Source of the DNA: Candidatus Rhodoferax odensensis
GTDB lineage: Bacteria > Pseudomonadota > Gammaproteobacteria > Burkholderiales > Burkholderiaceae_C
Reading direction: 5' to 3'
Length of the DNA: 64,000 bases
Assembly: GCA_016718405.1 (NCBI GenBank)
Contig: JADKDJ010000038.1
Location: forward strand, 124,001 to 188,000
Part shown: positions 54,614-63,938 of the stretch, piece after piece
Layout of the letters: each line of letters begins with the position of its first letter
Numbering within the stretch: position 1 is the first letter of the stretch
The notes under the pieces: model-generated
Database searches by the model: none
Seen by the model: the letters and a program-made list of their open reading frames with translations, nothing else
Told to the model about the DNA's origin: nothing
Position numbers and translations under genes: made by a program

Positions 54614-55498
54614 ATGAATCTCGAAGTGCCACAGACGAACGCGCGGGGGACCGTGGAATCTAGACCGGCTGTCGCATCTACGGTGTCACGCTGCCCCAGT
54701 TGCGACCGATCAGTCAAGCACGGCGCCTACTGCTCGGCTTGTGGCGAGAGCCTGCACGTGTCCGGCCGTCTGCAGCTTGGCCATTTTCTGCATGAGGCAT
54801 TTCACTTTCAGACTCATCTGGACAACAAGGTAGTGCGCACACTTGTGCCGCTCCTCACTCGTCCCGGCTTGCTGACCCAAGCCTGGCTCCAGGGGCGCAG
54901 GCAGCCTTACGCCAAGCCGATACAGTTGTTTGTGGTGCTGAACCTGGTGTTCTTCTTGCTCGCCTCCTCACTGGGCGTGCACCTGCTGGTCGTGGATGAA
55001 CCGGTGTTGCGCCAGGGTTTACCCGGCTTGGGGCCAACGCTATTGGAGGCGCAACGCGCTCGGCACGGATTGACCGGTGCCCAATACGCCTGGGTCTTCA
55101 ACCTCGCTTTGGAGCCGCACAAGAAGTGGGTTTTTTTAATCCTCACGACGCTGGTGGCGTTGGGTCTGAAGCTGCTGCACCCCAGGCGCGCGATTGTCGG
55201 GCACCTGGTGTTTGCCATTCACTTCTCGTGCCTGTTGTTTCTTTATTTTGTTGTGTTGGGGCTCATTCAAGCGGTGGCTGCCAAAACGCCTTGGGGCCTG
55301 ATTGACAACCGAGTGCTGATGCTGATCAGCCTGCTTTTGCTAGGCGCATACGGCGCTCTGGCACTGCGCCGAGTGATGGCTTTGGTTTGGTGGCGCGCGG
55401 CGGCGGAAGGCGTGCTCGTGGCCATGTGTTTCTACCCCACCATGATGCTGACCGAGCGCCTGGCTTTACTGCTGGCCTTTCGATCCTTGGGTGGCTGA
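54614..55498 (+). CDS. DUF3667 membrane protein with zinc-ribbon start
   Basis: A 294-residue membrane protein. A zinc ribbon (CPSCDRSVKHGAYCSACGES, about 28-47) comes first. Then DNKVVRTLVPLLTRPGLLTQ and EW-type sequence before about four transmembrane segments (LFVVLNLVFFLLASSLGVHL, LVFAIHFSCLLFLYFVVLGL, VLMLISLLLLGAYGALALRR and a last one near 265-285). DUF3667 proteins have no established function. It follows the nitrate block with a 152-base gap and seems unrelated to it. The start at 54614 has no clear ribosome-binding site. Confidence 0.85.
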   Translation: MNLEVPQTNARGTVESRPAVASTVSRCPSCDRSVKHGAYCSACGESLHVSGRLQLGHFLHEAFHFQTHLDNKVVRTLVPLLTRPGLLTQAWLQGRRQPYAKPIQLFVVLNLVFFLLASSLGVHLLVVDEPVLRQGLPGLGPTLLEAQRARHGLTGAQYAWVFNLALEPHKKWVFLILTTLVALGLKLLHPRRAIVGHLVFAIHFSCLLFLYFVVLGLIQAVAAKTPWGLIDNRVLMLISLLLLGAYGALALRRVMALVWWRAAAEGVLVAMCFYPTMMLTERLALLLAFRSLGG

Positions 55499-55528
55499 TC
55501 CATCAAGCCATCGCCACCGTGTCAGCGA

Positions 55529-56440
55529 TTACTTGAAGCACCAATGCCAGGGTTCGTAAGCAAACCCCTGCGTATTGCCCACCGGATAGGACATCCGAAA
55601 GCCAAACGTGCCCGCGTGCCGACTCAACCAGGCAAACGCCGCCGTTTGGTCGAAGCTTGGCTCCAGGGGAACCGAACCCGGCGTGGTGAGGTCAATCGCT
55701 CGCCCACTGTGGTGCTCGCTGAAGCCCGGTGGCGCACACAGGGCCAACACGCAGCTCAGCGTCTGGCCAGCGCCCAACTTGCGCCGCACAATCTCGGCCT
55801 GCCGCGCCACACTGCGAAAAGCCGACACGATGAGCAATTCAACGCCATCGGTCGCAGCGGCCGTCTGCATGCCAAACCAGGCCTGCGCCGCCGCCGGCGT
55901 CAACCGGTGCTCGCGCCCCTCGGAGTTGACTCCCACAGCCACCAGGTCAGTCGCTTCCTGGTATTCGAGCAGGCCGCGATGGTCGACCAACTCTCGGGTG
56001 ATGCCAAATTCGACCGCCAAGGTGTCCACTTGCGCACTGGCAAACGCGGTCTTGTCGCCCGCACGCTCCAGCGCCACCGCCGACTGGGTGAAGCCGAGCT
56101 TCTTGTAGAACGTGATCGCCCCGTCATCGGAGGCGCGCAGCACCCAGGTCATGCGCCGGCTCTCACCCATCGCCGCGCGAACCAGCGCGCTGCCAACGCC
56201 CTGCCCGCGGTGCTCGGGCGCCACCACCACCATTGAGATGTAGCCATTGGTCAATCCATCGGTGATGGCGCGCACGAAGCCCAGTACCTGTCCATCACGA
56301 ACGGCAACCAGGGCAACCTGCGATGCCGCCAGCAACGCTTGGAATTCCTGAAGGTTCGACACCGCTCGATCCCACCCCGCGGCCAACAGCAGGCAACGCG
56401 CCGCTTCGTGTTCAGACGGTTCAATGGCTCGTACAAGCAT
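55529..56440 (-). CDS. GNAT acetyltransferase fused to VanY-type D,D-carboxypeptidase (M15B)
   Basis: Residues 1 to about 140 are a GNAT N-acetyltransferase (YISMVVVAPEHRGQGVGSAL holds the acetyl-CoA loop; FYKKLGFTQSAVALER is motif B). Residues about 145-303 are an M15B peptidase: ELLIVSAFRSVARQAEIV, the zinc motif SEHHSGRAID (H243, D250) and EPWHW (E296, H299). M15B enzymes remove the terminal D-alanine of peptidoglycan stem peptides. No signal peptide is present, so the enzyme seems to be cytoplasmic, perhaps acting on precursors or recycled muropeptides. I start at ATG 56440 (MLVRAIEPSEHE); the ATG at 56467 is an option. It is divergent from an SLC13 permease. Confidence 0.9.
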   Translation of the reverse strand: MLVRAIEPSEHEAARCLLLAAGWDRAVSNLQEFQALLAASQVALVAVRDGQVLGFVRAITDGLTNGYISMVVVAPEHRGQGVGSALVRAAMGESRRMTWVLRASDDGAITFYKKLGFTQSAVALERAGDKTAFASAQVDTLAVEFGITRELVDHRGLLEYQEATDLVAVGVNSEGREHRLTPAAAQAWFGMQTAAATDGVELLIVSAFRSVARQAEIVRRKLGAGQTLSCVLALCAPPGFSEHHSGRAIDLTTPGSVPLEPSFDQTAAFAWLSRHAGTFGFRMSYPVGNTQGFAYEPWHWCFK

Positions 56441-56616
56441 GGCTGGTCTCTCAATCTGGTCATACACTGCAGCAGTCCATTTTGCCTACAGGAAGACCGA
56501 TTGAGTGCACATGACTGTTTCGTTGTTGGTAGCGCTGCCATGCTGGGCCGCGCCCGGCGCGCGGCCATTGCGTCGCGTGCAACCAAGGTCCCCACTGTCT
56601 TGGTGGACGGCACGCC

Positions 56617-57870
56617 ATGAGCCCGCACGCCACGCAGCACTGGGGCATCGTCGCCGTATTTGCCTTGGTCTACCTGGGTATGTTTCTGGGTGGCTTGCCG
56701 CGGCTCAAGCTCGACCGCAGCGGGATCGCGCTGCTCGGCGCCATCGCCGTCATGGGCCTGGGTGCACTGAGCACTGAACAGGCCGCCAAATCGGTGGACC
56801 TGCCGACCATTCTGTTGCTGTTTTCTTTCATGGTGGTATCGGCGCAAATGCGCCTGGGCGGCTTCTACCACGCCGTCACGCTTTGGGTGGCGGCCCTGCC
56901 GCTGGGGCGTCGCGGCTTGCTGGCGGCACTGATTTCGGTCGCCGCAGCGCTTTCTGCGGTGTTCTCCAACGACGTGGTGTGCCTGGCCATGACGCCGGTG
57001 GTGGCGCGGCTGTGCCTGCGCCGTGGCTTGGACCCGGTGCCGTTCCTGGTCGCGCTGGCCTGCGCCGCCAACATCGGCTCGGCCGCCACGCTGATCGGCA
57101 ACCCACAGAACATGCTGATCGGCGCGGTGCTGCGCCTGCAGTTTGCGGCTTACTTCCTGCAGGCGCTGGTGCCGGTGCTGCTGAGCTTGGTGCTGCTGTG
57201 GGCCTGGCTCGTGTTCGGACCACGAAGCCGCACCAACAGGGCCACCCCAGCGCCTTTGCCGCCGCCAGCCGCGCCCAGCGGGGACTTCGGTCAAGACGAG
57301 CTCGTATTGGATCGCTGGCAGACCATCAAGGGCCTGAGCGTGGCCGTGGCCCTGCTGCTGGTGTTTGTGTTGACCGACTGGCCGCGCGAAGTGGCAGCGC
57401 TGGTGGGCGCGGGGGTGCTGCTGCTGAGCCGACGCTTCCATTCCTCGCACGTGTTGGGCTTTGTGGACTGGGAACTGCTGGTGCTGTTCATCGGTTTGTT
57501 CGTGGTCAACCGCGCGTTCGAGACCACCGGCCTGGCCGCCCAAGCGGTGGCCTGGCTGGCGCTGCACGGGGTGGCGCTGGGCGAGTCCACCGCGCTGTTC
57601 GCGGCAGGGCTGGGGCTGTCCAATCTGGTGTCCAACGTGCCCGCGGTGATGCTGCTATTGCCCCACCTCAAGACACCCGAGGCAGGCATGACTTTGGCGA
57701 TGGTCAGCACGCTGGCGGGCAACCTGCTGCTGGTGGGGTCGATTGCCAACCTGATCGTGGCCGATCTGGCCAAACGCGAAGGCGTGGCCATCGATTGGGC
57801 CGCGCACGCGCGCATTGGCGTGCCGGTCACCTTGGCCACCTTGGGGCTTGTTTGGTTGTGGCGGGCTTGA
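56617..57870 (+). CDS. SLC13/ArsB-type anion permease
   Basis: Polytopic inner-membrane transporter of 417 residues with about ten to eleven hydrophobic segments. Family-like motifs are LDRSGIALLGAIAVMGLGAL, FSNDVVCLAMTPVVARLCLR, the substrate-binding IGNPQNMLIGAVLRLQF and the second repeat LGLSNLVSNVPAVMLLLPHL. The repeated NxP-type loops are typical of DASS/ArsB/NhaD transporters. The substrate (dicarboxylate, arsenite, sodium/proton) is not decided by the sequence, and no arsenic genes are nearby. Confidence 0.88.
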   Translation: MSPHATQHWGIVAVFALVYLGMFLGGLPRLKLDRSGIALLGAIAVMGLGALSTEQAAKSVDLPTILLLFSFMVVSAQMRLGGFYHAVTLWVAALPLGRRGLLAALISVAAALSAVFSNDVVCLAMTPVVARLCLRRGLDPVPFLVALACAANIGSAATLIGNPQNMLIGAVLRLQFAAYFLQALVPVLLSLVLLWAWLVFGPRSRTNRATPAPLPPPAAPSGDFGQDELVLDRWQTIKGLSVAVALLLVFVLTDWPREVAALVGAGVLLLSRRFHSSHVLGFVDWELLVLFIGLFVVNRAFETTGLAAQAVAWLALHGVALGESTALFAAGLGLSNLVSNVPAVMLLLPHLKTPEAGMTLAMVSTLAGNLLLVGSIANLIVADLAKREGVAIDWAAHARIGVPVTLATLGLVWLWRA

Positions 57871-57942
57871 AGCCCACGCGACAATCAATGGTCCGCGCTC
57901 ACACGGCGCTGAATTGCGCTGTTGTATGACGGGCGCGTGCGA

Positions 57943-58179
57943 TCAGATGCCCAGCAGTTTCTTGGCCTCGCCCAGTGCTTTCATCGACTCGTCGTGTTTG
58001 CCTGCTTTGTGATGCTTCTCACCATCCGCGCGCAGGGACATTATCTTGTCAAGTTCGGCGGCGGTCACTTTGGGCTCCATCTTGATCTTGGCGTCAATCG
58101 CCTTCATCTCATTGGGGCAGTTGTGCGCAAAAACGGTGGCGCTCGTCAGCGCCAGCAGACCGGCTACAAGAATTTTCAT
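57943..58179 (-). CDS. Small secreted protein of unknown function
   Basis: A 78-residue product with a signal peptide (MKILVAGLLALTSATVFA) and a charged, helical mature part (HNCPNEMKAIDAKIKMEPKV, KIMSLRADGEKHHKAGKHDE, then ALGEAKKLLGI). One cysteine and a few histidines (HHK, KH) are noticeable but form no known motif. I take the ATG at 58179; an in-frame ATG at 58206 adds nine residues and spoils the signal. It converges on the SLC13 permease. Function not known. Confidence 0.75.
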   Translation of the reverse strand: MKILVAGLLALTSATVFAHNCPNEMKAIDAKIKMEPKVTAAELDKIMSLRADGEKHHKAGKHDESMKALGEAKKLLGI

Positions 58180-58393
58180 GGTGTCATCACAAGTACGCCA
58201 GGACATTCTGGCGACCGCATTTTCAACTGACGGCGGAGCAAAGTCACGCTGCCCTGCGATAGCTGCACCATCAAAAGTGTCTTTCCTCCATCACATACAG
58301 AGTCCCTGACCGCGCCAGTCGGGATTCCGCCGGGCTAGACGCGCATACCGCGGCGCGCCCTATCAAGTCGGTACTTTCGCCGACAATCCCCGC

Positions 58394-59299
58394 ATGTCGA
58401 TTTCACACTATTTGAAAGAAATTGGACGCGGCAAAGACGGCGCGCGGGCCCTCAATCGGGAGCAGGCGGCCGACCTGTTCGGTCAGGTGCTGGACGCCTC
58501 GGTAACCGATCTGGAGGTGGGCGCCTTTTGCCTGGCCATGCGCATCAAGGGCGAAACGCCCGAGGAAATGGCGGGTTTTCTCGATGCCACGCATCAACGG
58601 CTGCAACACGTGAGCGCCACGGCGTCACCGCTTCTGGTGCTGCCCAGCTACAACGGGGCGCGCAAGCTGCCTGGGCTGACGGCACTGCTGGCCTTGCTGC
58701 TGGCGCGTGAAGGGCTGCCGGTGTTGATTCATGGCACCGCCACCGAATCGAGCCGCGTGTTCACCTCCAGCGTCTTGGCCGAGCTTGGCATCGCACCGCT
58801 GCCAGCAATTCGTGACATCGCCAACGGCGAAGTGGTCTTTGCGCCCACCGCGCTGCTGTCGCCGGGCTTGCAGCGCCTGCTCGAAGTGCGCCGCGCCGTG
58901 GGCCTGCGCAACAGCGCCCACAGCGTGGTCAAGCTGATGAACCCCAGCGCCGGCAAGAGTCTGGTGGTCGGCAGCTACACCCACCCCGAGTACGCGCAGT
59001 CGATGGCGGCCACGGTGCAATTGATGGGTGCCAACGCCATGCTGCTGCGCGGCACCGAGGGCGAGAGCGTGGCCGACGCCCGCCGGGTGCCCAAAATGCA
59101 GGGCTTCGTGGCCGGCCAGCCGCTGGTGCTGCAAGACGCCCAGAGCGGCACACTCGCTGCTGTGCCGGAGCTGCCCAGCGACATCAGCGCCGCCAGCACC
59201 GCCAGCTACATCCGGCAGGTCATGGCCGGGCACAGCGCGGTGCCCGCGCCCATTGCCTTGCAAGTGCTGCACCTCAAACACATGGCGTCCTTGCTGTGA
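58394..59299 (+). CDS. ybiB: YbiB-family protein (TrpD2-like, nucleic-acid-binding)
   Basis: The 301-residue product has the anthranilate phosphoribosyltransferase-like fold: LNREQAADLFGQVLDASVTD, EVGAFCLAMRIKGETPEEMA, LPVLIHGTATESSRVFTSSV, NSAHSVVKLMNPSAGKSLVV and LMGANAMLLRGTEGESVADA. YbiB/TrpD2 proteins lack tryptophan synthesis activity and bind DNA or RNA non-specifically. Its presence near nirB-nasA is common in betaproteobacteria, although its role there is unclear. The gene starts at ATG 58394. The flavoprotein gene follows after 45 bases. Confidence 0.88.
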   Translation: MSISHYLKEIGRGKDGARALNREQAADLFGQVLDASVTDLEVGAFCLAMRIKGETPEEMAGFLDATHQRLQHVSATASPLLVLPSYNGARKLPGLTALLALLLAREGLPVLIHGTATESSRVFTSSVLAELGIAPLPAIRDIANGEVVFAPTALLSPGLQRLLEVRRAVGLRNSAHSVVKLMNPSAGKSLVVGSYTHPEYAQSMAATVQLMGANAMLLRGTEGESVADARRVPKMQGFVAGQPLVLQDAQSGTLAAVPELPSDISAASTASYIRQVMAGHSAVPAPIALQVLHLKHMASLL

Positions 59300-59344
59300 G
59301 CGCCGCCGTCATCGCCGCCACCGATTCACCCGACACGCCGACAC

Positions 59345-60600
59345 ATGCCTCACTTTGACGTGGCCATCATTGGCGCGGGCGCGGCCGGCCTGTTTTGTGC
59401 TGGAGTGGCCGGGCAACTTGGGTGCAAGGTCCTGCTGTTGGACCACGCCACCAAGGTTGCCGAGAAGATTCGCATCTCCGGCGGCGGGCGCAGCAACTTC
59501 ACCAACCGCGAGGTCACGGCGGCCAACTTCTTGGGCGAAAACCCCAAGTTCTGCCGCTCGGCCCTGGCGCGCTACAGACCCCAGCACTTCATGGCCCTGA
59601 TGCAGCGCCATGGCATCAGCTACCACGAGAAGCACAAGGGTCAGATGTTTTGCGACCGCTCGGCCGAAGACCTGATTGCGATGCTGTTAGCCGAGTGCGA
59701 CGCGGGCAGGTCACGCGCTGGCAGCCCTGCCGTGTCCAGCGCATTGACTACGTGGCCGCTCAGGCAGGCGCCACGGACGCGGGGTGCTATGAATTGCAGA
59801 GCGATCGCGGACCCATCAGCGCGCGCGCCCTGGTCATGGCCACTGGCGGCTTGTCCATCCCCAAGATCGGCGCCACCGACTTCGGTTACCGCGTGGCGCG
59901 CCAATTTGGCCTGCGCGTGGTCGACCCACGCCCAGCTCTGGTACCGCTGACCTTCGACGCCAACCTGTGGCAGCCGTTCGCCGAGCTGGCCGGCTTGTCC
60001 CTACCCGTGGAGATTGAAACCGGGGCCAGGAAGAACCAGACCCGCTTTCGCGAAGACCTGCTGTTCACGCACCGGGGCCTGAGCGGGCCTGCCGTGTTGC
60101 AGATATCGAGCTACTGGCAGCCCGGCACGCCACTGCTCGTCAACCTCACGCCGGAGCACGCGCTGCAAGCCGAGCTGAGCCTTGCCAAGGCCCAGTCGCG
60201 CAGACTCATCGTGAACGAAGTGGCAAGCTGGGTGCCCGCGCGCCTGGCCCAGGCCTGGACCACGCCCGAGCGCAGCGCACCACACGACTGGCGCCGACCC
60301 ATCAACGAGGCCAGCGACAAGTCCCTGGCCGTGTTGGCGCAAAGCCTGAACCGCTGGGAACTCACGCCAACGGGTACCGAAGGTTTTGCCAAAGCCGAGG
60401 TCACCGCTGGCGGCGTCGATACGCGGGAACTATCGAGCCAGACCATGGAGTCCAGACAAGCCGGCCTGTACTTCATTGGTGAGGTGGTCGACGTCACCGG
60501 CTGGCTGGGCGGCTACAACTTCCAATGGGCGTGGGCCAGTGGATTCGCGTGCGCGCAAGCGCTTGCGGCCAGACTGCGGACGGACTCGTCACCCGGATAA
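59345..60600 (+). pseudogene. HI0933-family FAD-dependent oxidoreductase, frame broken near 59704
   Basis: Flavoprotein of about 418 residues in two frames. The first (59345-59705) gives FDVAIIGAGAAGLFCAGVAG (FAD-binding), KIRISGGGRSNFTNREVTAA, and QMFCDRSAEDLIAMLLAECD. The second, to 60600, gives ALVMATGGLSIPKIGATDFG, VPLTFDANLWQPFAELAGLS, GLSGPAVLQISSYW and FIGEVVDVTGWLGGYNFQWA. At 59702-59706 the sequence GCGGGC needs one more G (GCGGGGC) to restore the frame. As in nasA the missing base is in a G run. It follows ybiB, and the M61 peptidase gene begins 90 bases downstream. Confidence 0.82.
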
Positions 60601-60689
60601 GTGCCGCATCCGTGTTTAGAATGCGCGCTCATCCATCTTCATCGGACCAACGGCGCGGCGTGGCCACAAGCCAGCTTGCACCGCAAAGC

Positions 60690-62634
60690 ATGCCCACCAT
60701 GACTCGCACAACCGCGCCCCTACTCATATTCTGTCTACGCCTGTTGCACGCAAGCGGCCTCATGCTGTGCTTACTCACCCTCGGACCTGTCGCCATGGCG
60801 CAGGCCCAACGCCCCATACCGGCGGTGCAAGACGCTGCCTACCCCGGCGTCATCAGCGTTGATGTCGATCTGACCGATCTGGAGCGCAAGATCATGGAGG
60901 TGCGCCAGACGATGCCGGTCAAGCCCGGGCCACTGACACTGTATTACCCGCAGTGGCTGCCGGGCGCCCATTCGCCAGTCGGCCCAATTGGCAAGCTGGC
61001 GGGCTTGCGTATCCTGGCCAAGGGACAAGTGATCGCGTGGAAACGCGACACGCTGGACATGTACGCCTTTCACCTGGACGTGCCCAGCGGTGTGAACACC
61101 CTGGAGCTGAGCTTTCAATACCTCTCGCCAGTCTCGCAGGCGACCGGGCGAGTGGTCATGACGACGGACATCATTGGCCTGCAGTGGCACACGGTGGTCT
61201 TGTACCCGGCGGGCCACAGCGCACGCGCAATTCAGGTGCGCCCCAGCGCCACTTTGCCGAGCGGCTGGAAGCTGGCCAGCGCCCTGGACGAAGCCCGGCG
61301 CGAGGCCGATCGGGTGGTGTTCAAGGAGGTGTCCCTGGAGACGCTGGTCGACTCCCCCTTGTGGGCCGGCCGTTACACCGATCGCGTGGCGCTGGACGCC
61401 GCCGGCAGCGCACCGGTCTATCTGACGCTGTTTGCCGACAACCCGGCCAGCCTGAAAGCCAGCACCGAGCAGATCGACGCACACAAGGCGCTGGTGCGGC
61501 AGGCCGACCGCCTGTTTGGCTCTCGGCATTTCAAACGCTACGAATTCCTGCTGGCCTTGAGTGAACACTTTTCGGGTATTGGCCTGGAACACGCCGAGTC
61601 CAGCGAGAACGGCGTCAAGCCGGGCTATTTCACCGAGTGGGCCAAGGGCGCTCCCGGTCGAACCTTGCTACCCCATGAGTACACGCACTCGTGGAACGGC
61701 AAGTTCCGCCGCCCCGCCGACCTGAGCACGCCCACCTTCAACCAGCCCATGCAAGACAGCCTGCTGTGGTTCTACGAGGGACAAACCCAGTACTGGGGCT
61801 TTGTGCTGAGCGCCCGCTCCGGCCTGGTGTCGATCCCTGATTCGCGCGAGAGCCTGGCCCAAACCGCCGCCTGGCTGGACGCGCGCGCCGGGCGCACCTG
61901 GCGTAACCTGCAAGACACCACCAACGAGCCCATCGTCAGCCGTCGTGCCCCGCAGGACTGGCGCAGTTGGCAACGCGGTGAAGACTACTACGACGAGGGC
62001 GCCCTGATCTGGCTCGATGTTGACACCCAGATCCGCGAGTTGAGCGCCGGCAAGGCGAGTCTGAACGACGTGGCCAGACAGTTCTTTGGCGTGGAGAACG
62101 GGCGGGCGAACTCTGCCGTACACCTTCGAGGACGTGATGCGCGCGCTCAATAAGCGGCGCCCCTTCAACTGGACCACGTTCTTGCGCCAGCGGCTCGACG
62201 GCCACGACCCGTCAGCGCCGTTGGATGGTCTGACCCGCAGCGGCTGGAAGCTGGCCTACAGCGACCAACAAAGCGAATACGCCAAGACCACCGAGGCCGC
62301 ACGCAAGAGCACTGGGTTTACCTACTCACTGGGTTTTGATCTGGACAAAGACGGCAAGCTGACCCATGTGCAATGGGACAGCCCGGCCTTCCGCGCCGGC
62401 CTGGCTTCGACCGTGCAATTGGTCGCCGTCAACGGCTTCGCCTACAAGCCTGAATTCTTGCGCGAGGCTATCACGCAAGCCAAGAACGGTAGCGGCGTGG
62501 AACTGCTGGTCAAGTCCGCAGACCGCTACCGTACGGTCAGGATCGACTACCGCGGCGGGCTGCGCTACCCCAAGCTCGAACGGATCGAGGGAACGCCAGA
62601 CCGGTTGACGCAGATTCTGTCACCAATAGAGTGA
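60690..62634 (+). pseudogene. M61 family glycyl aminopeptidase, frame broken near 62100
   Basis: Periplasmic metallopeptidase of about 640 residues. A signal peptide (about 1-35, MTRTTAPLLIFCLRLLHASG to AMAQ) precedes the M61 N-terminal domain and the zinc motif LLPHEYTHSWNGKFRRP, followed by LWFYEGQTQYWGFVLS. The first frame ends at 62153; the second continues to 62634 (YTFEDVMRALNKRRPFNWTT and a PDZ-like end with VQLVAVNGFAYKPEFLREAI). The shift at about 62099-62106 fits one extra G in CGGGCGGG. The start could be ATG 60621, 60690 or 60699; 60690 keeps the signal peptide. Confidence 0.8.
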
Positions 62635-62714
62635 GTCGAAGTTGCGGCGCCGCCGTCACCGGTCGGCGCGGTAGTTTCCGTTGCGCTGTGCCAGTTCGGC
62701 GTTGCAGGGCACGC

Positions 62715-63560
62715 CTACTTGTAGCTACCGTCCGCCTGCTTGATCAGTGTCGTGCCCGTCAACGCGTCGGTGATAACCATGGCGCCCGAGGTCAAACAGT
62801 CGGCTACAACCTGCATGGTCGTCGTGCCCTGCATACTCATCGTGATCGGGTTGGAAACGGTGATGTAGGGTGAGGGATTGGCAGTCAGGGCTGGCCCCAT
62901 TTGCTGGGTGATGTCGTAGCACACATTGCTGTTGACGGTGAGGCTTGAATACCCCGTTGGCGCATTGCGAATGCATGATGAGGTGACACCCAGCGCCGAC
63001 GCCATCGCGTCAAACGGGTTGGGCAGACCAGGTATGTTCATGGAGATACCGGTCAGTTTGAACGACTGCGTGTTTTGCGTCACCAGCACATTGACGCCAG
63101 TAGCTTGCGTTGCGGTGGGGTTACAGATGCCAGTGGTTGGCAACGCGACGCACCCGTTGGTCGTGACGGTAATCGTGTTGCCCGACTGCGAGTAATTGAA
63201 GCCGGCCGGGGCGCTGGCGGCGCTGCACGATGCCGCCGATGCGGGCGGTGTGGTGGATACAACGCTGAAACTGATCACCCCACCAACGGTCACCTTCACA
63301 TTGGTGAACGTGATGCCGCCCACGACGATGCTGGGCATCGACAGGACATTGGTGGTCGGCTCATACGAGTCCTCAGATCCGGGCACGCCGGTGTTGAAGC
63401 TCACCAAGCTGCCGATACTCACGACCACGCTGTAAGTGACCCCACCTACCTTGATGGAAGGAATTGTCAGGTAACCGGTTGCAGGATCGAAGGTGGCCGC
63501 CTGGGCAACACCGCAGCAAGCGGAGATCGCCAACGCGACCAATTTGGGACCAAATCTCAT
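62715..63560 (-). CDS. Secreted protein with two related beta-repeats, function unknown
   Basis: A 281-residue exported protein: signal peptide MRFGPKLVALAISACCGVAQA, then two adjacent similar segments (FDPATGYLTIPSIKVGGVTY and YEPTTNVLSMPSIVVGGITF, about residues 22-90), each followed by a V-rich strand and GSLVSF or GGVISF. A Ser/Ala/Thr-rich middle with paired cysteines and a Thr/Asn-rich C-terminus follow. I do not know the family; the repeats look like surface or periplasmic beta-structures. ATG 63560 is chosen because it starts a typical signal peptide; an ATG at 63608 adds 16 residues. It converges on the M61 peptidase gene. Confidence 0.72.
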   Translation of the reverse strand: MRFGPKLVALAISACCGVAQAATFDPATGYLTIPSIKVGGVTYSVVVSIGSLVSFNTGVPGSEDSYEPTTNVLSMPSIVVGGITFTNVKVTVGGVISFSVVSTTPPASAASCSAASAPAGFNYSQSGNTITVTTNGCVALPTTGICNPTATQATGVNVLVTQNTQSFKLTGISMNIPGLPNPFDAMASALGVTSSCIRNAPTGYSSLTVNSNVCYDITQQMGPALTANPSPYITVSNPITMSMQGTTTMQVVADCLTSGAMVITDALTGTTLIKQADGSYK

Positions 63561-63938
63561 GATGGAAGCCTCACTGTATTTGAAGGGAGAGAAAGATGCG
63601 AACGCCATTTCGGCCGCAACACGCCAACCGGTGCGACACCAGCGCGACCAGTATACAAGTAGACACGGGTCATGTTACCGGTCTCACTAGAAGAATCGCA
63701 TGGCTCGCTAGTCGACGCCCAAGCGCGCAACAACGCCCGCGACATCGTTCCCAAACTCAAGCCCCTCGGTAGGCGGTAACCTGCCGAGGGGTTGGCCCAG
63801 CGCAACGTGTGGGTAAACGCGTTGGCAAACATGAGTATCCCGCCTTGTCAACAGAAAGTGCTTTTGATTGCGATGCTGATTGCAACCGAAAAAGGTAATT
63901 TTTCTTCACCGGTGTAAAACTCAAGAATAATCAACTTC
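63561..63938. other. Intergenic region upstream of the Lrp-family gene
   Basis: A 378-base stretch between divergent genes. It holds a hairpin at 63762-63791 and a 35-codon frame (63672-63779, MLPVSLEESHGSLVDAQARN to LGRR) that reads like a coding remnant but has no strong ribosome-binding site. AT-rich sequence near 63890-63935 is a likely promoter area for the Lrp-like gene. I see no other gene. Confidence 0.45.
63762..63791. terminator. Stable hairpin upstream of the Lrp-family gene
   Basis: CCCCTCGG (63762-63769) and CCGAGGGG (63784-63791) pair perfectly, and TAGG/CCTG continue the stem with one G-T pair, giving about 12 bp around a 6-base loop. No T-run follows, so it may be an RNA end or structure rather than a simple intrinsic terminator. 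Confidence 0.45.
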
